The notes under the pieces were generated by a model. That model saw nothing but the letters and a program-made list of their open reading frames with translations. It made no database searches and was not told where the DNA came from. Below are positions 35,676 to 48,300 of a stretch of 64,000 nt of DNA, one piece after another (the first letter of the stretch is position 1; every line of letters starts with the position of its first letter). Position numbers and translations under genes: made by a program. This DNA is from Capitulum mitella (taxonomy: Eukaryota > Arthropoda > Thecostraca > Pollicipedomorpha > Pollicipedidae), in NCBI GenBank assembly GCA_030062745.1, contig CP099842.1, positions 12,064,095-12,128,094 on the forward strand. Direction: 5' to 3'.

Positions 35676-38600
35676 TCACACGCCCGTCTCCTCCTCGGCG
35701 GCGAACCGGTACCGCTCAGGGCTGCCGAGCTCAGCGTCCAGCCGGAGGCCGTGCCGCTGCAGCAGCAGCCGGCTCGACGACGTCATGTCCGTGACGTCAC
35801 ACTCACTGACAGCGTCCTCGCTGGCGACGTCGGAGCGCGATGTCACGAGACTGCACGGCGGAAAGTCTGTCTGTGTGCCGCTGTCCACCAGGCGGCCGGC
35901 CGGCGTCTGGCGCACCGAGCCGCTCGAGCCGAGCGGCGAGTAGCCGCGCCGGTTTGCCTGCAGCGAGAACGTGCTGCCGCGCAGCTTGTCGAGCAAGCCG
36001 CGCGAGCCGGAGCGGCTGCGGCAGCGGCGCAGCACCTCGTTCAGGCTGCTGGAGCTGACCGGGAAGAGGCGGCCGGGGCGCTGGCGGTCCGAGTCGCTGG
36101 AGCCGGCGCTGGCCGCGCACGGATCGGTGGCGTCGCCGGACGCGTCGCGCTGCAGGCGCGCGCCGCCGGCGCCGTCGTAGTCGACGACCACGGCCGAGTC
36201 GGGCGTGATGTCGTCGGAGCCGGCGTCGGCGGCGGCCGGCCGGCGCAGCGGCAGGCTGAAGGCGGCGCCGAGCGCAGCGCGGCGCGGCGAGCCGTCCAGC
36301 GACGGCTCCGAGACGCCGCGCGACAGCACGCCCGGCTCGCTCGGCTCGCGCGAGTCGGTCAGGTTCGGCTGCGACGTCGAGCCGCTCGTCGACACGTCCG
36401 TCAGGAAGTTGACCTCGGCATCGGAGCCGCCCGACCCCGAGCCCGTCATCGGAGGCGTCAGAGGTCCGCGGGCCACCGCGCCGCGGCCGCGCCGTCGGCC
36501 GCGGGCAGGTGGCCGGCGCGGCCGGCGCGCGCGGTCGCGGCCGCGGCTGCCCGTCGGCCGTGCGGTACAGCCGCACGGTGAAACTGTGCGCCGCGCTCTC
36601 CGAGCTGCACGTGCTCGCCTGGCGGCAGAGCGCGCGCGACGGCGTCGGCTGGGCCGAGCTCAGCTCGTCCGTGTCCAGACTGCGCCGGCCGCCGGCCGGC
36701 AGGCAGTACGCCTGGCACACGTCCGTGTACTCCTCGCTGGTCTGCGTGCCGCTGGAGCGCAGCGTGCCGGTGGCGGCGCGCCGCTCACCGCTCAGCACCG
36801 GCTGGTAGGTGGTCTCGACGCGTGGCGGCACGGGCGGTGGCGGCGGCGGCGGCGCCGGCTCGGCCGGCAGCGGCGCGCTCTGCAGCAGGGAGGACGGCCG
36901 CGAGCCGGCCGGCGCCGCCGCCCGGTCGGCAGAGGCCGAGCGGCGCATTGTGCGCCGCTGCGACAGTGATGCCGGCAGCGCGTGCCCGGCGGCCAGCGTC
37001 AGCCGGTCTGTGTAGGCCAGCCGGCCGTCCTGGCTGGCCGTCTGGAACGGACCGGGCACGGCGTCAGTCAAGGGCAGCAGGGAGGGAGGGGAAGCGGCGA
37101 GCTGTTCGAGATCAGAGGCCGTCCGTTGATCTTGCCGCTTTTCGTCAGACGCGGGGCGACAGCGGCACCGATAACGCTCTCCCGACAAACAAAGGACTGC
37201 TGTCAAGCTATTGCACAGTGCTTCAGCCGTAAATGGCAAACAAAAGTGACACAGCAACAAAATCGACGGAACACACAAAATGTGCGACGTTTTTAACTCG
37301 CCCATTTTCAACAAAAACCTTCCAATGTATAAATCGAGTAACACAAATATATGACTGCGTTTAAGATTGCTGGCAATCTGTCTTTACAAATTACAGGCTA
37401 ATACACATGACAGCATTTGACATGAAGACAAGGTACGTTTGCAAAATCTGGCACATCCCTTTTCCTTCCTCTTGGCAACCTACTCCGTCACACCTTCAAT
37501 CAGTCTGCATCGATTGTCCTACAAGATGCCTTTGGCTACCAATCGCCCCCTGGATTTATCTTTAATCGATGCACAGGGGCAGAGCAGCGAGGCGGCACGC
37601 TCGCTCGCGCGCCGCTCTCTCCTCCGTCCCACTAATTGGGCTCCGCTACCGAGCTCGGGGACGTTTGAACGGCTCTCATTAGTTTATACGCCTGAGAAAG
37701 CTTATTGGTGCTCCGCGACGGCAGACCGGTCCCCGCGAACGTGGCCCCCTCCAGAAGGCCTTTCCACGGCTTGCAAAAGGTGGAGCTGTCCGTGCATGTC
37801 GATTCGCTGAACACTTAATGACGCGGATAGTACGAGTCTAGAACGATCCCATGTCGGCAGCAATTTCGCGAAAAAATAAGTGCAGTTACACGAACTACGG
37901 TCATCGCAAAAGATCGCTACGTCTCCCTCAGAACAAGCCACGCCCTAGACATTTGCGAAATCAAACTACCACCTTTATCACATCGCGGATCGGAACCATC
38001 CCAACCAATCCGCCAATTACCACGCATGACGCAATGCCCCATCGGAGACCGCAAACGGCCGAGGCCTGACCTCTCCCGCTTCCGTTATCGCCCGTAACAT
38101 TTCACTCCCCCCGTCCGCTCCCACCGCTCCGGCGTCGCGTGCCGCCGCCGCCGGGGTCGGCGCTCACCTGGACCACCTGGTTCCGGCTGCAGACGGCCGG
38201 GTAGTAGTCGAGCTCGGCGGCGCGGCCGGCCGCCTCCGGCTTGGGCCGCAGCCGGGCGCCGCCGGCGCAGGCCGCGCACAGCGCCAGCGCCGCGCAGGCC
38301 GGCCGCCGGCGCGGCTCGTGGTAGCGCAGCGGCTGCGAGCCCACGTACAGCAGCAGCGCGGCCAGCAGCAGCTCGACGGCGCGCGCCAGCGTCTGGAAGC
38401 ACCACCAGGACCAGGGGCGCGGCCGCGACAGCTGGCCGCCGCCGAACAGGCCGAACGCGTCGTACACCCAGACCACGCCGTACGCCTGGAGGGCGGCCAG
38501 CAGCAGGCCCAGCACGGACACGATCACGGTCAGCCTGACGGCCAGGCCCAGCGTGGGCCGCGGCAGCCGGCGCGGCATGACGCCGCCCTCGATCTGCAGC

Positions 38601-39587
38601 TTGGTGATGGTGGCGCGCATCGCGTCCGCCTGGTGGCGCAGCGCCGACCGGTAAAGCGTGCCGAAAATGTACCAGTAGGCGACGCTCATCCACAGGCCCC
38701 AGAAGATGAACATCAGCTGGCACAGCGCCAACAGCAGGCGCGCCTCGAAGTAGAAGCCGACAACCAGATCGGTGCCGATGCTGAACGCGAAGTGGAAGCT
38801 GACTATGCCGGCCAGCGCGCCCGGCGACTGCACGCGCGGTCGCAGCAGCTGCACCTTGGTGGCGTTCAACAGCGCCAGGAACAGGATCGAGAAGGCGGAC
38901 GTCAGGCACGGCACGGGCAGATTGAAAAGCAGGTAGTTGGCCGGAAGCGGCAGCAGCCCACCCGAGTTGTACGCGTCCAGCAGCAGGTACACAGCGCGCA
39001 GCGTGGCGAGCACCAGCACCAGCGCCGTCAGCGTCATGAAGTACGGCTTGGAGAGCAGGTGGGTGAAGGCGCCGACGCGCAGCAGCGTCCACAACGCCAG
39101 CAGCGCCAGCAGCGCGAACAGGCCGCCCCCGGTGTACACGTGCACCGGCCAGGCAGGGCCCCAGGCCTGCCGGGCGCGCTCCCACTCCGGCAATGGCTCG
39201 GCGAACGGCTCCAGGTCGTCCTGGTTCTGCATTGAGATGTCGCGCGCCGTCGGCTCGGCCGTCGGCTCCGGCTCCGGCTCCGGCCCGGGCGGCGGCAACC
39301 TGCCGCGCCCCGGCGGCGTCAGCCGGCGCGGGATCTCCGGCACGTGAACGGGCGACGGCAGCGGGCGAGTCGACAGCGTCGGCTCGTGGTACGCGTGCAC
39401 CGGCGGCCGCAGGTAGGCGGGCAAGGTCGGCACGCGAGCGCGGCCCGTCGGGCGCGGCGCCGGCGAGGTGCGGCGGAACACGATGTAGCCCGGCCGGCGC
39501 GGCGAACGCGTGGTCCAACGGGGCCGCCCGGAGCCAGGCCAGACGATGGTGGCGGCGCCGGACGTTCTGCGCCCTGATGGTTCTGAT

Positions 39588-39634
<47 letters not shown>

Positions 39635-40369
39635 AGACGCCGGCTCTGGCTCCGGTTCCGGGTCCGGATCCGATTCTGGCCCCCAATTCTTCGCCGACCC
39701 CGGCCCCGAACCAGGCTCTGACCCGGAACGAGAGCCCGGCCACGAGCGCATCCTCGGCTCCATTTTCAGCTCCTCCGCCGGGCCCGTCCCCAGACCCCGT
39801 CCCCACCCTGTTTCTGACTCTGCACCGGTCACGCCCGCGCCCTGCTCGGTCGAGGCGTCAAGCGCATACTCCACCCGCCGCGACGCACCGTCACTGCGAT
39901 TCACACCGACGCCGTCCGCCGGCACCACTGTCACCACCGGCTCAGCGGCGGCCGCCTGCACGGCCGTCGCCAGCTCGGCGTCACCGGCCAGCTCGATTGC
40001 GGCCCCTGCGGACCGAGCCGTCTCCGAGGCCAGCGTGGGCGCCTGCAGAGCCGGCTCCGGCGCCGAGCGCTGCAGGCTGGCCGTCGTCAGTTCGCCCTCC
40101 GGCGGCGCGGCGCCGTCAGCTGACGACGGCGGGACATCGCCGGCGGCCGGTCGGCGCGGCGTCGACCAGCTCGCTCTGTTGCCGTCCTGGCCGGATGGAG
40201 CGGTGCTGCTGAATTTGACGGAGCTGGTGACGTCATGGACGGCGACGTGTTGGTCCGGCGCGTCAGGCCGCACCGTCGGAGGCGGCAGGCTCGGCCAGCT
40301 GGGAGTCTGGCCGGCGACGGCAGCGGCGCACGCGACCAGCAGCGGCACCCACAGTCGACCCGGCGTCAT
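35676..40369 (-). CDS. PRRT3/PRRT4-like proline-rich multi-pass membrane protein
   Basis: Exon 1 40369-38168 (734 residues), exon 2 37041-35676 (about 454). Donor CAG|GTGAGC after RNQVVQ; acceptor GGTCCGTTCCAG with branch CTGAC. Start chosen at MTPGRLWVPLLVACAAAVAG, a clear signal peptide, although the frame is open up to 40498. A long Pro/Glu/Ser-rich ectodomain follows, with EPEPEP runs, then from about residue 410 to 680 seven hydrophobic segments (GGLFALLALLALWTLL, FMTLTALVLVLATL, ..., ARAVELLLAALLLYVG), as in the vertebrate PRRT3/PRRT4 family. The cytoplasmic tail has Ser-rich motifs, DSAVVVDYD and DSGTQTDF. Exon 2 changes frame between about 36590 and 36480: RLYRTADGQPRP upstream and LTPPMTGSGSGGSDAEVNFL downstream are both protein-like but in different frames. 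No fitting intron is seen; a sequence error in this extreme GC stretch, or a real mutation, could explain it. Function of the family is poorly known. Confidence 0.75.
37042..38167 (-). other. intron of the PRRT-like gene
   Basis: 1,126 bp from GTGAGC (38167) to TTCCAG (ending 37042). No repeat or second gene recognised. Confidence 0.7.
39590..39670 (-). repeat. coding (GGCTCC)n repeat, Glu-Pro run
   Basis: Hexanucleotide GGCTCC on plus, with variants, encodes Glu-Pro/Glu-Pro-Ala-Ser on minus in the PRRT-like ectodomain. In-frame length changes are easy in such a repeat. Confidence 0.85.
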
Positions 40370-40376
40370 TGTGACA

Positions 40377-40391
40377 TCACCATGACGCCAT
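40377..40391 (-). promoter_or_regulatory. four-codon upstream ORF of the PRRT-like gene
   Basis: ATGGCGTCATGGTGA (Met-Ala-Ser-Trp-stop) on minus ends seven bases before the main ATG at 40369. Whether it lies in the mRNA depends on the unknown start site. Confidence 0.3.
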
Positions 40392-42640
40392 CGACGGCGG
40401 CACCGGGCTGTCTCCGCGCCGCTCCGCCGTGCTGTCGGCGTCGACACGCTGGAATGGAGCGACACACTATCAGACAATCTCCAGGGCAGCAGTGTCAAAT
40501 CAGGACCACGACTCTCGCAGGCAGTGCGCCAGCCTGAACGTTGTGGCGTAAATACCGCTTTGCTTCCAAAAGGGCATTCTCAAATACATCCAGGACTTTA
40601 TCGAGGAGAAAAGTTCGCGAACTACGGCCTCCTCCCAGGAGACAGCGAAACTTGAGACAATGTCTTTTACCCCGGTGGGTCGGGGTCAATGGCCAATTGC
40701 CCCAGGTCCGACACAAACGCCAGGTGACCCAGCATTCCCACGTGGCCGTTCGGAAGGTAATCTTCACTAAGCTCCGGTCTGGGACCGGAGGACTGAGGCT
40801 GTCCTGCTTGTAGCGAATCACGACACCAGATGGAAGCACCCGCCCGGAAAATGCAGCAAATACGTCAGCTGCCCATCTCAACACGCCCCTCTCCGTCTTG
40901 TCCTAAATCGGTCCCATCCGTTTCGTCCTGTCCCATCTGATCTCATGTCATCTTGTCCCTTCCCAAATCGTCCCACGTCATCTCGTTCCGTTCCGTCCCG
41001 TCCCGTCCCGTTGGGACACCCCACCGCATGTGACGAGAGGGGAGGACGCCAAGCTGACACTCCAGCTTCAGCAGCGCACGGGACGACACGGCCCCAGCTG
41101 TCCATCTGGCGACCAGATGGGTCATTCCTGGGCGCCATCGGCTCATTTATTACACGGATGGGCCGGCAATGAACCACGCCTGGCTCGGCGCCGCCGCTAA
41201 CTTCTGCCGGTGTCCGGCCGGCCGGCTCCCGGCTGCAAATTGAAATCCGCGGCGCCGTCATCTGTCTGCTGTAAAAATACCCGGCCGCCATCCGGCCGCC
41301 GAAATATCGAACGTCCCGGCTCCGGCCCCTCGGCCGCCGCAGACCGAGACGGCTGAAAATATCGCCCCGCCCGTCTCACGCTATTCCGTTAATAACGGCC
41401 GATGAATCACGGCAGCGGCGGGTCAGGCGACGGAGGAGGCCGTTTCCGTCCAGCTGTGGATCCGCCGAGACTCGCACCCAGCATGCGCGCCGTCCGCCGC
41501 CGCCGGGCCTTTGTTTGCGCGGCCGGCAGTGCACTCGGTCACGTGGATCGGATCGGCCGCCTACGCCGCGAGTACCGCTCTGTTCTGCGATCTGGTGCGG
41601 CGACAGATCTGAGTCATTTGGCGAGGATTAGCCCAGAACGTGAGCCATTGTCCCAGCGCTGCACGCCCCTGGCCGCGGCCAGTCCAGGTGAGGCCACATC
41701 CAGGGTGGCATTTTCAGAGCGGTTTCCGACCCGGTACGGCATGATGATCTGTATCAGGTTTTTATTCCCTCGACCGGAGACAAAGAAGCAGTTGTAATGA
41801 GAGCAAAGACCTAGCATATTAGCTTATGCAATAAGTAAGAGAAGTGAAGATTTCCAACGAATAGATTGCGCCTAATGCGACATTTCTGATCCTGTTCTTG
41901 TCAGTAAACGACCGTGCAAAAGGTCGAACACGCGCTTGGCTTTGACGACACCCTCTCTGCAGCAACGCAGTAAGCCGCACAGGCCTTGACGACGCGACCA
42001 CGCGTGGCACGTACAACCTACCACGTACGCCCACACCATAAAGACCCCCCAGAAGACCAGCAGAAAACAGCCGGCACTAGCCTCACAGGGAGGTCACTTT
42101 CAACAAGTCCGCGCCTTGGCACGTGCCGAATGACGCACCGCTGCCAGGTGACGGGAGGCGGACCCTGGCGCAGTTCATCAGTACACTCCCACGTGCGACA
42201 AACAGCGGGCGGCGATGCCGTCAACAGCGCACGGCCGGCCCAGACGCTTCACAATAACCAATTTGGCCAAGTTGCTCCGGCGGCGCCGTAAGCTCGTTAC
42301 GCGGCAAACTTGGCCGGCCCGCTCTGGTCCTCGTTAGTCCCAGTCAAGCGAGCAATCAGGCAGGGCGCGGCTCTGTTCTTTGGACGGCACGCAGTCTCCG
42401 GTGGCGGCCGGGACGCCCAGCGATCGGCCGCAGATTGCGGTCACGGGCCACAAAAACCAGCACCATTAGACGCCGGCGAAGCAAACGCGAGGCAACTGTG
42501 CCGTAATTCCATTTGGAAGCAGATTGAAATTCGCGACTCGTTTCTGAATACGCGTTTTGAACGTCATATGTTTACGTTGGAAAAAACTCAGTTGCCTCTT
42601 GACATAATAGGTTAAACGCAAACACAACTTAAGTGAAGAC
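40392..42640. other. GC- and CpG-rich upstream region of the PRRT-like gene
   Basis: Likely contains its promoter. 40890-41015 is a degenerate GTCCC/CGTCCC pentamer repeat. 41200-41560 is very CpG-rich. No gene recognised on either strand. Confidence 0.4.
40890..41015. repeat. degenerate pentanucleotide (CGTCC)n repeat
   Basis: TCCCATC, TCGTCC, TTCCGTCCCGTCCCGTCCCG words; the purest part is 40988-41010. Confidence 0.75.
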
Positions 42641-42755
42641 AAAGTATCTATATGATACATGACATATATGACATTATGTAGATGTATATAACATAGGCGT
42701 ATAACAAATATAACATATATAAGACATACAACATAGGTATATGACAATAACGGAC
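42640..42755. repeat. AT-rich TATAACATA low-complexity stretch
   Basis: Words such as ATATAACATA and ACATACAACATAGG recur irregularly. No gene. Confidence 0.6.
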
Positions 42756-42828
42756 CCCGTTAAAAATGGAGAGGCACTTGACGTTGGCGATATTTCCAGC
42801 ACGTTCAGTAAACTTATGAAAGTGGTGG

Positions 42829-42882
42829 TTGCACAGTACTCCCAGCTCAGCACTGCACAGTACTCCCAGCTCAGCAAGCTGC
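42829..42882. repeat. 25-bp tandem duplication
   Basis: TGCACAGTACTCCCAGCTCA occurs twice, 25 bp apart. Confidence 0.85.
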
Positions 42883-43057
42883 AAATTTAGGTCAGATGCA
42901 TATAGAATAAACCAGGAAATAAATCTATGACGTCGCGATGAAAATGTTCTACCAGCCGGTGTTCTTCCAAATACGTCCACTCTCCTTCAAAACGTTTTAT
43001 TTTATTCGTGAAACGTAATTTCATCTGGATGCTGCAAGACCCAGTGCGCACTTATGG

Positions 43058-43125
43058 GCACACGCACACGCACACGCGCGCCCGCGCGCGCGCCCCCGCG
43101 CCCCCCCACCCACAAAAAAAAAAAA
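43058..43125. repeat. (CA)n/(CG)n alternating purine-pyrimidine and C run
   Basis: CACACGCACACG followed by CGCGCGCCCGCGCGCGCG, a C run and an A run. Alternating CG/CA of this kind can adopt Z-DNA. Confidence 0.8.
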
Positions 43126-43359
43126 TCGCACCACATACAGCCAATATATGCGCAACAAACGGCTTATGGTGGTCCCTGATCATAAAGCAATCCGCCTCAC
43201 ACGTCTGCGGCATGCTCATGATTACAAACATAAAGGTCATGTACAGCGCATATGGTGAATTCTGGAAAAGGCGTAAAAAACGCCGGAAAATACATGAACT
43301 ACATTCTTCTCTTGGCACCGCTGACATCTCTAAATGCAAATGCACCATCAAAATCAGGC

Positions 43360-43632
43360 ACGTTGCCAGGATTTTCCCCAGGGGGGGGGGGGCAAGTGTC
43401 AAATTTTCTCATATGCCACGGGTATATGACGAAATTCATCGGGAAAGCGGCAATTTTACGCGATTTACCTCATAACTAAGGGATAGGAAAACATATAATG
43501 TTTGCTTTTGCAACACATATATGATCACTATTTCGTATTCGTGCGAAATCCCCATATACCTGGTGAGGACCGCTCGGATCGGGGGGGGGGCATGGCCCTC
43601 ATGCCCCCCCCCCCCTGGCTACGTCCCGGATC
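43360..43632. mobile_element. short poly-G-ended non-autonomous element, copy 1
   Basis: Begins GGCACGTTGCCAGGATTTTC followed by a G run and ends with a C run and CTGGCTACGTCC. The inside (ATATGCCAC-GG-ATATGACGAAA, TTTACCTCATA, ACATATAATG) matches 54984-55190 closely. No coding capacity; probably a MITE-like element, though terminal repeats are short and target duplication is not clear. Confidence 0.6.
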
Positions 43633-43912
43633 AAAATTCAGTTAATGGAATCGCCAGCATTTCGCACAAAGTTTAGAGAAAATGGAACAATGCGCACTAA
43701 AAATGGAATACGCAAAAAAATCTCCATGACCGCAATAAGTTACAGATGTACAAGAGAAAGGGCCACGGTCTGGTTTAACACCACATTACAAGTGATAAGT
43801 TCAGTGCTGTGACTACACAGGCCAGCCAGCCGATGGCAACCAAGCGTTCTCCGCGGCCACACATTCCCTGCGACGAAGTCAAGGTCAAGAGCTGCTACTT
43901 TCATATTACGCA
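43633..43912. other. no gene recognised
   Basis: Spacer before the Tc1 element; nothing supported. Confidence 0.4.
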
Positions 43913-43914
43913 TA

Positions 43915-45312
43915 CACCCTTGTGCAAATTAATTGAAACAAGCAATGAAAATAAGCTTAACAATGATTTTTTGTTATTCTAACCCTGTAGTTTATTATAA
44001 AACCGCACATACTGGCAGATTAGTAACGAATATGACCTCCTCTATTTTCTAGCAGCATTTTGATACGGTTTGGCATGGAGTCGAATAGTTTTGAACAGTC
44101 ACTGATGATTTTCGGATCCCTGTACCATACTTGAATCAGCGCCTGAATGAGCTTTTCCATAGTTGTACAGTCCATAGCACGAAGTCGACTTTTGCATATG
44201 GCCCATAAATTCTCGATCGGATTTACATCCGGAGAGTTTCCGGGCCAATCAAGAATCTGTATTTGCCTCTCTGTCATGAAATTCTTCACTATCTTCGATG
44301 TGTGACACGGGGAGGTCCTGCTGAAAGATTCCGGTACCGTCAGGATCCTCCTTTCCAGCTCAGGAACGACTCTCTTTCGAAGAAATTCTATGTATTGTGG
44401 AGAGCGCATCATTCATTCGATTGGCTGCAGGCTTCCGACACCGTAATAACTAAAGCATCCCCAAAACATCTTCTTCTGCGGGTGCTTGACACACTGATCG
44501 ATGTGGGAATCACGAAGCTTCTCTCTCAATGACCTGCGAACTTGCTGGCTTCTCTGACCCTGTACAAAGAAATGGCTTTCGTCGCTGAAAAGGACTCTTC
44601 TCCACTGTTCTTTGGTCCATGTCTTGTACTTTTTTGCCCACTTATACCGTTTTTTTTTCATTGCTTTGGTTAAAAGTTGTTGTTTTTTCACAGGTCTTCT
44701 GACTTTTCGGCCAACTGCGATAAGGCGTCTGCGAACTGTAGAGGAACTAATTTGGATTCCTTTCTCCTTTAAATCTGTATTCAATGCGTGTCGTCTTGCG
44801 AGGATCTTTTTTACTTTGTCGGAGTAGGTAAGCATCGTCTCTTGGAGTGGTTTTTTCTTACGACCACACTTTCCTTTGCGTTTAGGAGAAACCGATCCAG
44901 TATCCTGTTTCAACTTGATGACACGACTGACGGTTGCAGTTTCCACCCACTGCAACGATCTCTCTATATGTCTTTGCGTGTGTTCATGCAAAGTTACGAT
45001 CTTTGTACGTTTTCTGGGCGTCACGTCCATCTTCGACACTGGTCGACTAATGACTAATTTACTATTGATTCATGAGACAAGATTTATAAAATCTAATGCA
45101 ATAGCGGCTGACGTAATGATTGCATCAACCAACTGTAATCAGCGCATGCGCAAAGGTGAATTTTCCAAATGTGAATAAAAATCAGTTAAAACTGTTAGTT
45201 CATTAAAGATTGACGTCATAATGCATATATAAGTCATAATGAGCTGTTTTCGCTACGTAGTGATAGGATTTCTGGAAAAAATGCTTTGTTTCAATTAATT
45301 TGCACAAGGGTG
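43915..45312 (-). mobile_element. Tc1-family transposon, 1.4 kb, perfect 27-bp inverted repeats
   Basis: Left end CACCCTTGTGCAAATTAATT GAAACAA and the reversed right end are identical over 27 bp, then differ by one inserted base. TA precedes the left end (43913-43914); CA follows the right end, so one copy of the TA target duplication seems mutated. The transposase lies on minus between the ends. Perfect ends suggest a fairly recent insertion. Confidence 0.9.
44020..45039 (-). pseudogene. Tc1 transposase with a nonsense codon and scrambled active site
   Basis: The frame from 45039 reads 208 residues, meets TGA at 44415-44413 (after GSLQPIE), and continues open for 130 more, the normal length of about 340. 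The N-terminus has basic helix-turn-helix regions (RHIERSLQWVETATVSRVIK; SSSTVRRRLIAVGRKV). First catalytic Asp: VLFSDESHF. Third residue: PGNSPDVNPIENLW. The second Asp is missing in frame: between about 44350 and 44310 the protein reads ILTVPESFSRTS, while the +1 frame there reads GIFQQDL with its GAC at 44315-44317. A pair of compensating indels thus replaces a block of about 12 residues including the catalytic Asp. Inactive as it stands. Confidence 0.9.
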
Positions 45313-48300
45313 CAGATCTGCACAGAAACACGGGAATAATCCAGTGTGCCATCAAATCATATCCTTGAAATGAAGCGAGAACAGACCGGAGTCCATCATC
45401 AAAATACCAACAATTTATGGGTTTGGAGTTGTTGGAATTGGAGATGACGTCGCCAGTTGCTGGCAACGTCAAATTCGCGACAAGTCCAGTAACCAAGCAT
45501 CCTCAGACTTATCCTCACCACCAGGCGACATCAGCTACCAGCGTCCAAGTTATTAGCCCGGTTGTGCAGACTGCAATGCAACCGATGCAGCTGTTGCACG
45601 GTATCCATGACGAGGTTGTCTGGCCAACACGCACGCTTTTACCTCCCAGAACCACAGAACACGGTACGGAATACAAGAGCGGGCGAGCAGTGCGCGTGCA
45701 GCAGTGAGGCGGAACCAGCACCGTGTTCCTCCGCGCCTTTTTATCCGGATGTGTCCGTGTCTGTAGACCGTGCACGAAGCGGCATTCCTGCGTGGACTCG
45801 GCTGCCGCCTTGGCATCACCGATACACCTTGGCTCTGCAACTGCATGCGACTGGTCACCACACCCAACAGGAAACTGCGCACCGCTCGGGCCCACTGCAT
45901 TACACCGGAGCCAACAGGGGGTTTATCACTAAAGCTGCTGCGGTGCACGTGACATCGGTTTTAGGCCATTTGGTCAAGGCTATCTTTAAATCTGAGGTAG
46001 CGCTCTCCTGGACAAATTTCCAGCGACGTGACTTCTACCGTCAATATCAGTACGCTTTAGCCACCACAATTCAGGGCGAATCGTGACGACATTGACACGC
46101 AACAGCACGTGCCTAGTTCGTTCAAAATATTTAGGCCAACGTTTTCCGATGGAAGAAATTACTCAACGGCGTATTAGTGGACCAAAAAAATCGAAAAAGC
46201 ACAATTTTCCTGCAAACGCATTGAAGAGTTTCAGGAAGGTTTCACATATTCTTGGGGTTTGCCGATGAGCATCACTCCTTTGTCGTTGGTCATCATTGCG
46301 TTGGGAACTCAAAACACAAACGTGGAATGCAAAACATATATATAATTGTATAAATCATGTTATGTAAGTTTTTACTGGGCTTCTCATGGTAAAGAAAGTC
46401 TAGCATACCCATCATTTAATGAATATTGGCCTTCATCCCTCCACAAGGTCTACATATCAGAATAGCCTGCTGAAACAGCACAATGATCACTGCACTGACC
46501 AGTACGTGTTCTCCTCACAGCGTGTGACTTTACAGACTAAACTGCGATGAAGTAAGACCTAGTTACTTAGACGACGGTCTCACAATACACGAATCATTTT
46601 CCATTGCGGACGAACTGAGCTGCCTCTCTTTCCTGACAATTCGGGCCAATCTTAACGCAATAATTATATGTCACAGTTTCTCTGCAACAGCTGGGTACAT
46701 GCTACTCAGCGCTTCTCTTGTTTATGACAGATGCAAACTTTTTTCATTTATTTTTGTTAGCTCTGTTTTTTTCTCACCGAGACATAACGCGCAGACGTCG
46801 CTAATCGCTATAACGTAACTCTTGCAGGCGAGACAACAGAACAGAAGGGGCGACGAAGACTTCCCGGAGCTTTCATCTATCGCTGACAAACATAAATCGC
46901 AACATGTCACAGAGGCCTCAACAACACTGGGATTATGAACATTTTCGCGAATCCCTGAAATATGTCCAGCTGTCAGATGAAATGTTTAATGAGCACGCTT
47001 TATCATCTTCGTTCGCAGCTGCATCAAATAACGAGACAGCCCACGCAAAGGAGCCATTGTTTGTCGATCGGTGGGTCTACCATGATGTCTGTTAACAGCC
47101 AAGTCGACGCGATATTTCTTATGATAGATGGCGGCGCTGACGACTCGACAAGCTGAGCTCACCACTTCCCGAACTCAGCAAGTAAGTGATGATTCACTGT
47201 ACGGTGGTCTCTGCTCGGAAAACCGGTTGTGAACCAGCAGAATTAACTATTAAATTAATTATAACGATAAAAACCCTGGAATAAAACACTGGCATCCCTG
47301 AGGATAAATCACGATCACAGTTCCTGCCAGCCGTATCCATTTTCACCAGTAACGGAGAATTATAGTTTCATGTGTCCGTGCATGGTGACAAGCATTAGGT
47401 TTCCTAAAGTGCACCGATACATGACATGTTCCTTTACACGTCTTGGAGGGTTATTTCAGAGTCGACAGGACGGCAAACTAGCCAGAAACATCATGTTCTC
47501 GTGCATTTTTTTTTTTTAAATACCCGTCACGATATACTACCTGCAAGTGTCGTTCAGCCCGAGCTGCAGCCAGCACCGCAATGGAAAACCAGCACAGCCG
47601 TCGAAAAGGCCGCTGACCAGGGTTTGAGTCACGTCTGAGAGACAGTTGACCCGAGACACGATGGTGTGTTAGAGACGCCTGCTAGGGTACGAAGGCGCTC
47701 GTCTTTCAGGACAGTGGGATACAAAGACGGTCAGCACAGTTCCCTCACGGCACAGAAAAACCGACTGTCGCATGCTGCAGTGAAACAATTGCGTCAAAGC
47801 CTAAGATGTTTTGAAATTATGGAAAAGCCTAACTGGGGGCTAGAGGACTTATTTTTAAAAGGAAATTCTGACCACCGCAAGGCGTTTTCCCGCTGACGAC
47901 ATCGCGTCCCGTTAGGGACGGCGTATTTTTGTCCACAATTCTTGTGCAATGCTTCAAATCCGGTTTCAAACTGACATCTACAAAGCCTACATGCGGCTCG
48001 TCGGATGGCGAGCAGGCCCTGGTCTTCGTCACGTTTTTTCCGGTTCATAGCAGATACGCGGACGTAAAACGTACCAATTACGGGATACAAAGCGAAGCAA
48101 AGGAACATGGTCCCACATCACAGGCCTGACTTTTGCACCTTTTAAATACTGGTATTGTGTCGTGGCGTGAAGACGACCGCCTTCAATCGACTAGCTTTCC
48201 TCTCACTTTTCGCGTCCTTTAAGCCTTGGATTTATGTTAACAAAACTGGTAAGTGCAATGTGAGCCACTAGCATTACTGAAATACCACTAACATGAATGT

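Noticed and set aside
38318..40385. Plus-strand ORFs of 291-339 codons
   Set aside because: Antisense shadows of the PRRT-like exon; they lack domains and arise from its high GC third positions.
45562..46086. 174-codon plus-strand ORF after the Tc1 element
   Set aside because: Cys/His/Ser-rich without a recognisable pattern, overlapped by other open frames.
46904..47095. Possible small gene starting MSQRPQQHWDYEHFRES
   Set aside because: Protein-like start but no family, weak donor and no partner exon; left unannotated.
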